11,549 nucleotides of DNA from CAZVWJ01 sp964631325 (GTDB lineage Bacteria > T1Sed10-126). The DNA lies in contig CAZVWJ010000065.1 of assembly GCA_964631325.1 (NCBI GenBank), positions 1 to 11,549 on the forward strand, read 5' to 3'. The notes beneath the pieces were generated by a model. That model saw nothing but the letters and a program-made list of their open reading frames with translations, was not told the DNA's origin and made no database searches. A program made the translations under genes and the position numbers. Positions 5,424 through 11,549 of this stretch are shown one piece after another (position 1 is the first letter of the stretch; the number at the start of each line of letters is the position of its first letter).

Positions 5424-7814
5424 ATGCTAATGATTGCTAAGTTTTTACGCTGGCTGATAAAACACAATCTCTGGGGTTATATTCTTACAGTTGTTGTCTG
5501 TTTAATTTTTTCTGGTCTTTATTCTTACCAGCGTTACTGTGAGCATCACCATGATGATTATCACGGACTGTTGAGCAGCCGGCTCGAGTATCCAATGATC
5601 GACGCCCGTCACCGCTGGCTCTCGCAACCTGAACGGGCGGATGAGGAGATAGTTCTTGTTGCAATCTCTGAACAGACCCTCGGGGAATATAAAGATCAGC
5701 TCGGCCGCTGGCCCTGGTCCCGTCGTTATTTTGCTCGGCTCTTCCGCCACCTCCGCAAGGCGGACCTCACTCTTGTCGATATTGGTTTCTGGGAACCGAG
5801 TAAAACTGAGCTGACACCCGAGGCGGAGAAAAGGCTCCTCCGCTATGCCACGGGTATTCAGTCGGCCCTTGAAAAATCCGGTTATAGTTCTGCTGAATCG
5901 CAGGCTAAAAATTTCAAGCGGTTTGTGGATAAAAAAATTCAACGTGACGATGAATTGCTGGCCCGTGCTACAAAAAAGTTTGGGACTGTTCATCACGCCC
6001 TGGTTTTTACCGGCGAAGGACAGATAGAACCCTGGCGATATAAAAATTTAACCGGCCAGTACGGTTATAAAGTAAAAGATAAGTTGAATCAGCTTCCTCG
6101 TCGAACCCGGGCCGCCATCCCTGTAAACGAGTTACTGGGACCAAGCCGGGGGGTGGGGCATATTAATTTTACTCCTGATCCCGACGGCCCGGCCCGCCGG
6201 TTTAAACCGTTTATTGGATTCCAAAAAAAGAAGTCCGGATTTAGTCTTTTCCCTTTCCAGTATCAACGTCCTTTTATTCCCATCCTCTCGCTTTCGGGGG
6301 CTTTTCAACTGCGGGGTATGAAACCGGGAAAAAGTATTGTGCGATTGAATGGCTCTTATTTAAAAATTGGCCAAGAAATTAAGTCCCCGGTTGATAATAA
6401 AGGAAATGTGCTTATTAACTGGCACGGCGGCATCCGGGTTGATAAACAGTTTCAGGCTTACAAAGTAATTCCTATCGAAAAGTTACCCGGCGTTTTACCA
6501 GGCACAAAAACTTTGAAAAATTCCCCTTATACTTCGGAATGGTTTCAAGGTAAAAAAGTTTTTGTAGGGGTCACCGCGGCCGGTTTATTTGATTTACGGG
6601 CAACTCCGTTTTCGCCAAATGAAGCCGGGGTCGCCATCCATGCCAATATTCTTGACATGTTCCTGAATGACGATTATCTCACGCCGATCCATACTCGTGA
6701 TACCCTGGCCGCTCTTGTGGTTTTAACTCTGAGTGTGGGTTTAATTGCTATCCTGCTGAGTCCCGTAACCGCTTTTGCACTTACTGTTTTGTTAATTGTT
6801 CTTTATTTGGTTTTGGGAGCCGGTCTTTTTAACCAGGACTATTTAATTAATCTCTCCACTCCGATGTTATCGGCTTTCACCTGTTATCTCGTTATTATTA
6901 GTTACAAAGTTTTATTTGAGCAGCAGAAAAGACGTCAGATACGTGGTGCCTTTGAACAATATTTGACTGCTTCCGTGCTGGAAGAAGTGCTCGAGGATCC
7001 CGGCCAGCTCAGCCTCGGTGGTGAACGGCGAGAAATTACGGTTATGTTTGCGGACGTGGCGAAGTTCACTACGTTCAGCGAAGGCCGGTCTGCGGGCGAG
7101 GTGGCGGGCCGGATCAACGAAATTCTCACGGAACTCACCGAATCTGTTTTTGAACATGAAGGCGCCCTGGACAAATACATTGGTGACGCACTGGTTGCTG
7201 AATTCGGAATTGTTCCCGTCGAACCGCCCGAGCACGCCGAGCGCGCCTGCCTGGCGGCCCTGGATATGGAAGCGAAGATGAACAAACTGCGTGAGCAGTG
7301 GCGCCGGCGAGATGAGCCTGTTATGGATTTAAGAATTGGACTGCATACCGGAATAGCTGCGACTGGAAACATGGGCTCAGAACTATTGTTTGATTACACG
7401 GCGGTTGGAGACACCGTGAATCTTGGTTCCCGGCTGGAGGGCGCAAACAAGCAATATGGCACCTTCACTCTGATTAGTGAAAGCACTTATGAGGCGGCTA
7501 AAAATTCAATTGAGGCCCGGAAAATGGATCGCATCCAGGTCAAGGGCAAGGCGGAACCGGTAACTATCTATGAATTACTCGCCCGGCGGAAAAACATGGA
7601 TGAATCAACCCGCCGCCTAAAGCAACGCTTTGAACAGGCCTTGACCCTTTACCAGGAAGGAAAATGGAAGGAGGCGCTCACTGCGTTTGAAAAACTCCAC
7701 GAGGAATACCCGGAGGATAAGCCAACGGAAGTTTTCCTTACCCGCTGCCGGGAATTCCAGGCTAACCCGCCGCCCGAAGACTGGAACGGAGTCTACGAAA
7801 TGACCGAAAAATGA
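5424..7814 (+). CDS. CHASE2-domain membrane adenylate cyclase, class III, with TPR-like tail
   Basis: 796 residues from ATG 5424; 5430 is equally possible, with AAAGG 9 nt upstream. It is predicted to make cAMP from ATP in response to an extracytoplasmic signal. Order: TM helix (16-34); periplasmic CHASE2 sensor (about 45-420) with the typical start EYPMIDARHRW and GRWPWSR; three TM helices (about 426-446, 447-468, 472-495); a short linker GAFEQYLTASVLEEVL; then the cyclase domain (about 533-720). Catalytic residues are present: metal-binding D544 (MFADVAKFT) and D588 (YIGDALVAEFG), adenine-selecting K584 and T659 (a Lys-Thr class IIIb pair), and transition-state N666 and R670. The tail holds a TPR-like repeat (733-775) and ends PPPEDWNGVYEMTEK, a terminus I recall in related cyclases. 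Longer in-frame starts back to 5274 would run over the promoter and the divergent mlaC start, so they are rejected. Confidence 0.93.
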   Translation: MLMIAKFLRWLIKHNLWGYILTVVVCLIFSGLYSYQRYCEHHHDDYHGLLSSRLEYPMIDARHRWLSQPERADEEIVLVAISEQTLGEYKDQLGRWPWSRRYFARLFRHLRKADLTLVDIGFWEPSKTELTPEAEKRLLRYATGIQSALEKSGYSSAESQAKNFKRFVDKKIQRDDELLARATKKFGTVHHALVFTGEGQIEPWRYKNLTGQYGYKVKDKLNQLPRRTRAAIPVNELLGPSRGVGHINFTPDPDGPARRFKPFIGFQKKKSGFSLFPFQYQRPFIPILSLSGAFQLRGMKPGKSIVRLNGSYLKIGQEIKSPVDNKGNVLINWHGGIRVDKQFQAYKVIPIEKLPGVLPGTKTLKNSPYTSEWFQGKKVFVGVTAAGLFDLRATPFSPNEAGVAIHANILDMFLNDDYLTPIHTRDTLAALVVLTLSVGLIAILLSPVTAFALTVLLIVLYLVLGAGLFNQDYLINLSTPMLSAFTCYLVIISYKVLFEQQKRRQIRGAFEQYLTASVLEEVLEDPGQLSLGGERREITVMFADVAKFTTFSEGRSAGEVAGRINEILTELTESVFEHEGALDKYIGDALVAEFGIVPVEPPEHAERACLAALDMEAKMNKLREQWRRRDEPVMDLRIGLHTGIAATGNMGSELLFDYTAVGDTVNLGSRLEGANKQYGTFTLISESTYEAAKNSIEARKMDRIQVKGKAEPVTIYELLARRKNMDESTRRLKQRFEQALTLYQEGKWKEALTAFEKLHEEYPEDKPTEVFLTRCREFQANPPPEDWNGVYEMTEK

Positions 7815-8091
7815 AGGGGTCCCCTCCAAAAAATCTTCCCCCTCTCTTGGGAAAGTTACCCCTTTTTTGGAGGAAGCCCCGCTCTATATTTCCTCCCCCT
7901 TGATGGGGGAGGATTAAGGTGGGGGTGAAAAAGGACTTAAAAGGTCCTTTACCCCAGCTATTTTGTCGAAAGAACTGGGTTGTCCCCCTTTCGAATTATC
8001 CTCCGGATGGGTCCCCTGCCTCTGCCACCAGGGAAGAGGGGAGTAGTTAAAATTTTTCTTTGGGTCGGGCGGGTTATGTAGTTCAAATTAG
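7815..8091. repeat. Hairpin-dense intergenic repeat region (degenerate REP/MITE-like)
   Basis: I see no gene here. Three clear inverted repeats lie in tandem: CCTCCAAAAAA/TTTTTTGGAGG (7823-7833 with 7863-7873) enclosing TTCCC/GGGAA; CCTCCCCC/GGGGGAGG with loop TTGAT (7892-7912); and GGGGT..AAAGGAC/GTCCTTT..ACCCC (7922-7955) with a 3-nt bulge. The rest (7981-8045) is further C- or G-run sequence with CCCTG/CAGGG pairing. The second hairpin shares TTGATGGGGGA and flanking C-runs with the reverse complement of the hairpin at 1661-1679, so both belong to one repeat family. The first hairpin, a few bases after the cyclase stop, could also attenuate or terminate transcription, but there is no clean T-tract. 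Confidence 0.6.
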
Positions 8092-8120
8092 TTGAAATGC
8101 ATAAAAATATCTTGTATATT
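8092..8120 (+). promoter_or_regulatory. vapBC promoter
   Basis: TTGAAA (8092-8097), 17-nt spacer, TATATT (8115-8120). Each hexamer is 5 of 6 to consensus. It lies 20 nt before the vapB start, giving a short leader that still contains GGAGG at 8127-8131. Confidence 0.6.
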
Positions 8121-8125
8121 ATGCA
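8098..8125. promoter_or_regulatory. Candidate vapBC autoregulatory operator
   Basis: TGCATAA (8098-8104) and its exact inverse TTATGCA (8119-8125) flank 14 bases and span the promoter spacer and -10. VapBC complexes generally repress their own promoter by binding such inverted repeats through the antitoxin. That this is the site is inference from position and symmetry. Confidence 0.4.
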
Positions 8126-8139
8126 CGGAGGTGGTGGAT

Positions 8140-8340
8140 ATGCGAACGACGCTTGATATTGATGAAAAATTAATGGAAAAAGCTCGTGAGCTGGCGGAGA
8201 CAAAGACCAAAAAGGAAACTGTGGAACGGGGCTTGCAAACCCTTATTAATCTGGCCCGGCGTGATAAATTAATTGAAATGGGAGGGGAGGGTTACGGGAT
8301 GGACCGGGAAGAATTTTTGGAATCCAGGCGGGATGAGTAA
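8140..8340 (+). CDS. vapB: VapB-type antitoxin (ribbon-helix-helix)
   Basis: 66 residues. The protein opens MRTTLDIDEKLMEKARELAETKTKKETVERGL, in pieces the typical VapB start: an RTTLDID beta-strand for DNA contact, then two helices with the KTKKE turn and an ERGL..LI helix. The acidic C-terminal tail (GMDREEFLESRRDE) is the part that normally wraps and blocks the toxin. The start at 8140 is chosen because GGAGG (8127-8131) is 8 nt upstream and family members begin at this Met. An in-frame ATG at 8092 would add 16 residues that overlap the promoter. Its stop overlaps the vapC start. It acts as antitoxin and, with VapC, as autorepressor. Confidence 0.88.
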   Translation: MRTTLDIDEKLMEKARELAETKTKKETVERGLQTLINLARRDKLIEMGGEGYGMDREEFLESRRDE

Positions 8341-8737
8341 TTCATGTGTGCTGGTTGATTCTTCGGTCTGGGTGGATTATTTTCGGGGGACGGATCTGGA
8401 ATTGCAAGCCACCTTGCGAAATCTTTTCCGGAATAATCGGGTTGCTATTAATCCCGTTATCCGGCTGGAAATATTAACGGGAGCTGAATCGGAATCACAA
8501 TATAAACGCTTACAAAATTATCTGAAGGGATTAGTAGTTTTCTTTGTAGACCGCAATGTTTATGAGCGGGCTGAGAAATTACGGTTCAGAGTAAGAAAAC
8601 AGGGAACAACGATACCGGTAGCGGATATTTTGATCGCAAGTACGGCTCTGGAATTTGGATGTCCCCTCTGGCATCGTGATCAACATTTTGAGGTTGTGAA
8701 GGACGATTCATCCAAACTTCGAATGTTTGAGGTGTAG
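8333..8737 (+). CDS. vapC: VapC-type PIN-domain ribonuclease toxin
   Basis: 134 residues. PIN-domain endoribonucleases of this class cut tRNA or rRNA and stop translation when the antitoxin is lost. The four acidic metal-site residues are all present: D9 (VLVDSSVWVDYF), E46 (IRLEILTG), D98 (PVADILIA) and D116 (HRDQHF), so the toxin looks active. The start ATG at 8333 overlaps the vapB stop in ATGAGTAA, an 8-nt overlap typical of translationally coupled toxin-antitoxin pairs. A longer in-frame ORF from 8273 lies inside vapB and is not needed. The RNA target cannot be read from sequence. Confidence 0.92.
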   Translation: MSNSCVLVDSSVWVDYFRGTDLELQATLRNLFRNNRVAINPVIRLEILTGAESESQYKRLQNYLKGLVVFFVDRNVYERAEKLRFRVRKQGTTIPVADILIASTALEFGCPLWHRDQHFEVVKDDSSKLRMFEV

Positions 8738-8865
8738 CCCGAAGGGGGAGAAGAAGCTTTTTGAGGTTCTAAGTGTGAGAAAAATCACCTTGACACCCCC
8801 CACCTTTTGACGTATATTTGTTGTCGCGGCAAGGCTTAAAATAAATTTCTTGGAGGCGGAGAACG
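8738..8865. other. vapC to lipoprotein intergenic region
   Basis: 128 bases without a gene. It contains the promoter described at 8790-8818 and the GGAGG of the next gene. No terminator with a T-tract is visible after vapC. Confidence 0.7.
8790..8818 (+). promoter_or_regulatory. Near-consensus promoter of the large lipoprotein gene
   Basis: A perfect TTGACA (8790-8795), exactly 17 nt, then TATATT (8813-8818, 5 of 6). This is the best promoter-like sequence in the window. A start near 8825 gives a leader of about 40 nt containing GGAGG at 8852-8856, 9 nt before ATG 8866. It implies the lipoprotein gene is transcribed independently of vapBC. Confidence 0.7.
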
Positions 8866-11217
8866 ATGAAAAAACTAATTGTATTAATTTCTTTGTTTGG
8901 TTTTATACTATTTCTGGCTGGTTGCGGAAGCAGTGGAGGTGGTGGCGGTGGTGGCGGGACAGCCGGCGTCCGTGGTGTAACAGCTCCTGAGCAGGTCAGT
9001 GTTGCTGATACTGGTTCCTCAAGTGGATCAACTTCTCAGTCCTCTTTGTATGCCTGGACCAGTGCGGCGTCAGTCGATAACCTTTCCGACTCTTCCGATT
9101 ACAAGCAGGATAAAACAGAATACGTTACCTGGGATCCGACGACTCGGTTGCTCGGTCAGCCGAATAATATTCTCTGTGTTTTAAGTAAGTTTGCCGCGGA
9201 TACCATGGTCAGTGAAACGGGTGTCACCTACGTTGCCCAGTATAACGCAGCAAAATGTGAGCAAGACCGCGATGAACTGGATATGGAAAAAGGCAATCAA
9301 ACTTCCGGGACCGGAGCTCCCGAAACCCAGCGGGCGGTAGTGTACTCCAAGCGTGTCAATGACGACACCGCCCAGGTAGTTAGGGCTTGGATTCCTATGG
9401 AGGAAGATTATGGGACGATGGTAGTTCGAGTAAAGGGAAAGTTATATGAGTCTCCCAGTGATACTAATCCCTATGGCCGGTTTCACCTTGATTTTGTGGA
9501 ACGAAGCGCTGTCGATACTCCGCTCAGGGGGGTTCTGGAGGCAAATCAGGTCGGTGACATAATTCAGCTTGGATTTTGGGAGGAAGAGTCATTTAACCCA
9601 CCGGGGAGTTTCCGTGGGATGATGGTTCAGCGTCCGGTTGCCGTTGAAGCGAGTAGTTTTGAAAATTCGGGCACTGCCACGGCTAAATTCAGTGAGCCGG
9701 ATGCGATGGCGCCTGGGGGGACTATAGAAGATACGATAAACATCCGCTATAACCCGGACAAATTGCACGGTAAGGAACTGGCTGAAAATGAGGATTTCTG
9801 CCTGGACCGTAAAGATTACCATGAGTCCGTCTGGAGCTATGGACTTTATAACAAAGAAAGCGGTGAGCGGAAGACCCGCCAGGGCGGTATTCCGCTTGTC
9901 TTTGATTCTGGCCCCCAAACTTACTACGGCTGGTATGGCTATTACGGCTTCTGGTTCTCCGAGGACGTTTCCATTGATTCCGGGACACTTGTTCGCCGCG
10001 AAACTTATTCCGATGCCGAGGAAAGCGACACTTACCGCGTCTTTGAAGGCGCCGGGAAACTTATCCGCAAGTCCCGGGATACGGTGCCCCTGGATAAGAT
10101 AGAAGATGTTCTCATGGACTACTGGGAAGGGGATACCCGCTATCGCATAGCGTGGAATCCCGAGTCGAGTGCGTTTAAGACAGCCGACCGCGGCGGCACT
10201 CTTGCGTTGACTGGTTTGTGGTCGCCCGGCCTGTATATCTGGGCCGATGCCCTGGGCGGGGACATCCAGATAAAATTCAGTGACTGCGTCGAGGATACTA
10301 CGACGGGTAAGTATAGCTGTGATGCTTATGGCACCGACACGGTGATCACTTATAACCGGGAGAAAATTCAGCCCGGCGATACTAGCGTCCCGGAAACCCT
10401 TTACTGCAAAAGCCTGGAGTGTCCTCTGCCGGCGCCGCGGATAAATACAACTTCCTGGGACACTTCCCCATTTGACCTCAATCTTCCGGTTGAGGAGGAC
10501 TCGGTCCCGGCTAATGCAACTTACGACACTTACACTTTTGACGCTAATCGCTACGACCTGGCCTTCGGGGGTGTGTCCTCCGTCGAACGTGAGGTGGACG
10601 CTGACACAACGGATTGGGGGAGATACGGTATTCAGAGCGGCCCACTCTTTGCGGCTGCCGATTCAGCGGCCCTGGCCTGTGATTGGGATACTTCTTATAC
10701 CTGTGGCTGGCAGGCCGCGGAGAATATTGATGAGTATTATGTCTGGGAAACCGGGGACGAAAATTGGAGCAAGCTAACCGCTCTCCGGGACCCGGTAACG
10801 GGAGAAATTGTTGACGTCCAACCTCCCATCAGTGTGAAGTATGAGCCGGGCAATTCAACTTACCGCCTCAGTTATCACGGTTTTGGCGAACTTGAAGGTA
10901 TTCCCGGCAAATGCGTTGATGCTGAAACCGGAGAGGACACTGCCTGTGAAGAAGGGGGAGAAGAACTTCGCTGGGTCCCTGCCTTCAGCATTCCGAGCGG
11001 CGATACCGTTGCCAGTTTGACAAACCCGGGAACTGAGTATTTCGTAAAACAGCTCCAGGTCGAACAGCGGCTCAAGAATGATCCGACCGGTTGCGGTTCC
11101 CTAACACCGCTTCAAACCCTTCCTGTCCTTGGTGAGGATGATTGGACATCGCCGAATATTGGCCCCAAGCCCTCCGCCGATTCCGCTCCCGCCGTAATCA
11201 ACGGAGAGGTCCAGTAA
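8866..11217 (+). CDS. Large cysteine-rich secreted lipoprotein of unknown function
   Basis: 783 residues. I do not recognise a family. The N-terminus is a textbook type II signal peptide: M-K-K, a hydrophobic run (4-17), then lipobox LAGC with lipidated C20. The next residues lack Asp at +2 (GSS), so outer-membrane sorting is plausible. A linker with eight consecutive glycines (24-31) and a Ser/Thr-rich stretch follows. The body is acidic and aromatic-rich, with many short beta-prone segments and a Tyr/Trp/Gly patch YYGWYGYYGFWF (353-364). Besides C20 there are 12 cysteines, many in close pairs (CVEDTTTGKYSC, CKSLEC, CDWDTSYTC, CVDAETGEDTAC), which suggests several disulfides in an oxidising, extracytoplasmic location. 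There is no further TM helix. It has its own strong promoter and GGAGG. It could be a surface-exposed binding or structural protein, but that is inference. Confidence 0.85.
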   Translation: MKKLIVLISLFGFILFLAGCGSSGGGGGGGGTAGVRGVTAPEQVSVADTGSSSGSTSQSSLYAWTSAASVDNLSDSSDYKQDKTEYVTWDPTTRLLGQPNNILCVLSKFAADTMVSETGVTYVAQYNAAKCEQDRDELDMEKGNQTSGTGAPETQRAVVYSKRVNDDTAQVVRAWIPMEEDYGTMVVRVKGKLYESPSDTNPYGRFHLDFVERSAVDTPLRGVLEANQVGDIIQLGFWEEESFNPPGSFRGMMVQRPVAVEASSFENSGTATAKFSEPDAMAPGGTIEDTINIRYNPDKLHGKELAENEDFCLDRKDYHESVWSYGLYNKESGERKTRQGGIPLVFDSGPQTYYGWYGYYGFWFSEDVSIDSGTLVRRETYSDAEESDTYRVFEGAGKLIRKSRDTVPLDKIEDVLMDYWEGDTRYRIAWNPESSAFKTADRGGTLALTGLWSPGLYIWADALGGDIQIKFSDCVEDTTTGKYSCDAYGTDTVITYNREKIQPGDTSVPETLYCKSLECPLPAPRINTTSWDTSPFDLNLPVEEDSVPANATYDTYTFDANRYDLAFGGVSSVEREVDADTTDWGRYGIQSGPLFAAADSAALACDWDTSYTCGWQAAENIDEYYVWETGDENWSKLTALRDPVTGEIVDVQPPISVKYEPGNSTYRLSYHGFGELEGIPGKCVDAETGEDTACEEGGEELRWVPAFSIPSGDTVASLTNPGTEYFVKQLQVEQRLKNDPTGCGSLTPLQTLPVLGEDDWTSPNIGPKPSADSAPAVINGEVQ

Positions 11218-11243
11218 AATCAGAACCTCAAAACATCATTTCG

Positions 11244-11270
11244 GGCCGGGATAATAAAGCAACCCCGGCC
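11244..11270 (+). terminator. Possible terminator hairpin after the lipoprotein gene
   Basis: GGCCGGG (11244-11250) and CCCGGCC (11264-11270) form a 7-bp all-G/C stem with a 13-nt loop, 27 nt after the stop. No T-tract follows (the next bases are TGGGGGG), so it is not a standard intrinsic terminator. It may instead be a processing or mRNA-end-protecting structure. Confidence 0.3.
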
Positions 11271-11361
11271 TGGGGGGCTATCGGAAGTTGTGATTCTGGA
11301 TTTCGCGCGAAAAGATTATTTTGAGACTTACTGATCCAGGCCCACCCAGAACTTTCTAACC

Positions 11362-11401
11362 CACATCATCCACGAAATTTTAGAATTTCGTGGATGATGT
11401 G
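11362..11401. repeat. Perfect 18-bp inverted repeat (long hairpin)
   Basis: CACATCATCCACGAAATT (11362-11379), loop TTAG, and its exact inverse complement (11384-11401). An 18-bp perfect stem with a 4-nt loop is very unlikely by chance and is longer than a usual terminator, with no T-tract after it. It could be a mobile-element end, a recombination or protein-binding site, or a bidirectional terminator. Confidence 0.75.
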
Positions 11402-11412
11402 TATCTACGATA

Positions 11413-11512
11413 CAGCACTCAAGGCTATATTAGCAAATAAATCAAGTTGTAATATTGATCCGAAAAATTACAGGCTGTTTTAAGGGAATATATTTGTTTT
11501 ACTTGAGTGCTG
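11413..11512. repeat. 100-bp A/T-rich segment bounded by 11-bp inverted repeats
   Basis: CAGCACTCAAG (11413-11423) and its exact inverse CTTGAGTGCTG (11502-11512) flank 78 A/T-rich bases with no ORF. The right arm runs into a perfect 16-bp palindrome GCTGGGTTAACCCAGC (11509-11524). Size and ends suggest a miniature element distinct from the one at 1600-1699. No clear target duplication is seen. Confidence 0.5.
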
Positions 11513-11549
11513 GGTTAACCCAGCCTACAATCGAGTAGTTTTATTGTGA

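Larger units (their letters stand above)
11218..11549. other. Non-coding 3' region with inverted repeats
   Basis: 332 bases after the lipoprotein stop with no credible gene. It holds a GGCCGGG/CCCGGCC hairpin (11244-11270), a long perfect hairpin (11362-11401), and a segment bounded by inverted repeats (11413-11512) followed by a palindrome (11509-11524). The first two thirds are mixed composition and the last third is A/T-rich. Confidence 0.7.

Noticed and set aside
6935..7372. 145-residue minus-strand ORF opposite the cyclase domain
   Set aside because: Ser/Arg-rich shadow of the G/C-rich coding region. The plus-strand frame carries all catalytic motifs.
7815..8050. CRISPR array
   Set aside because: The repeats are inverted hairpins of different sequence and spacing, not regularly spaced direct repeats, and no cas gene is present.
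7958..8203. 81-residue minus-strand ORF across the repeat region
   Set aside because: It is built from repeat sequence and the reverse of the vapB 5' end, with no recognisable protein features.
11142..11324. 60-residue ORF overlapping the lipoprotein 3' end
   Set aside because: Mostly an alternative frame of the lipoprotein gene. No ribosome binding site or recognisable sequence.
1..11549. tRNA, rRNA or riboswitch
   Set aside because: No cloverleaf, rRNA-like or known aptamer sequence was recognised in the intergenic regions. A covariance-model search would be needed to exclude small RNAs.

Overview
The window is chromosomal DNA from a Gram-negative bacterium. The MlaA/MlaC outer-membrane lipid-trafficking pair, a lipoprotein with a textbook lipobox, and glycogen synthesis by GlgA/GlgC all point that way. 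The protein sequences look like a deep-branching proteobacterial or Desulfobacterota-type lineage, but that placement is an impression from family resemblance only. Starts mostly use ATG with GGAGG-type ribosome binding sites, and several near-consensus sigma-70-type promoters can be read.

Layout. (1) 59-1474, minus: glgA (glycogen synthase), divergent from 1731-2981, plus: glgC (ADP-glucose pyrophosphorylase). Their shared upstream region holds a 17-bp palindrome and a ~100-bp MITE-like element with terminal inverted repeats and two G/C hairpins. (2) 2991-3839, plus: lipA (lipoyl synthase), 9 nt after glgC and probably cotranscribed with it. (3) 3836-5285, minus: an mlaC-mlaA pair that converges on lipA so tightly that the stop codons overlap. 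(4) 5424-7814, plus: a CHASE2-type membrane adenylate cyclase with a TPR-like tail, divergent from mlaC. The two candidate promoters share one -35 region. (5) 7815-8091: a hairpin-dense intergenic repeat region related to the element upstream of glgC. (6) 8140-8737, plus: a vapBC type II toxin-antitoxin pair with its own promoter and a candidate operator. (7) 8866-11217, plus: a 783-residue secreted lipoprotein of unknown function with a near-perfect promoter, a polyglycine linker and 12 further cysteines. (8) 11218-11549: non-coding DNA with a perfect 18-bp-stem hairpin and a second 100-bp inverted-repeat-bounded segment.

Functionally, glgC and glgA make the glucosyl donor and polymerise it into glycogen. 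lipA makes the lipoyl cofactor for the 2-oxoacid dehydrogenases that consume the resulting carbon. MlaA/MlaC maintain outer-membrane lipid asymmetry. The cyclase probably couples a periplasmic cue to cAMP.

I see no clear new multi-gene system. The least explained items are the large cysteine-rich lipoprotein, the repeat families, the MlaA without a lipobox, and the shared divergent promoter between the Mla genes and the cyclase.
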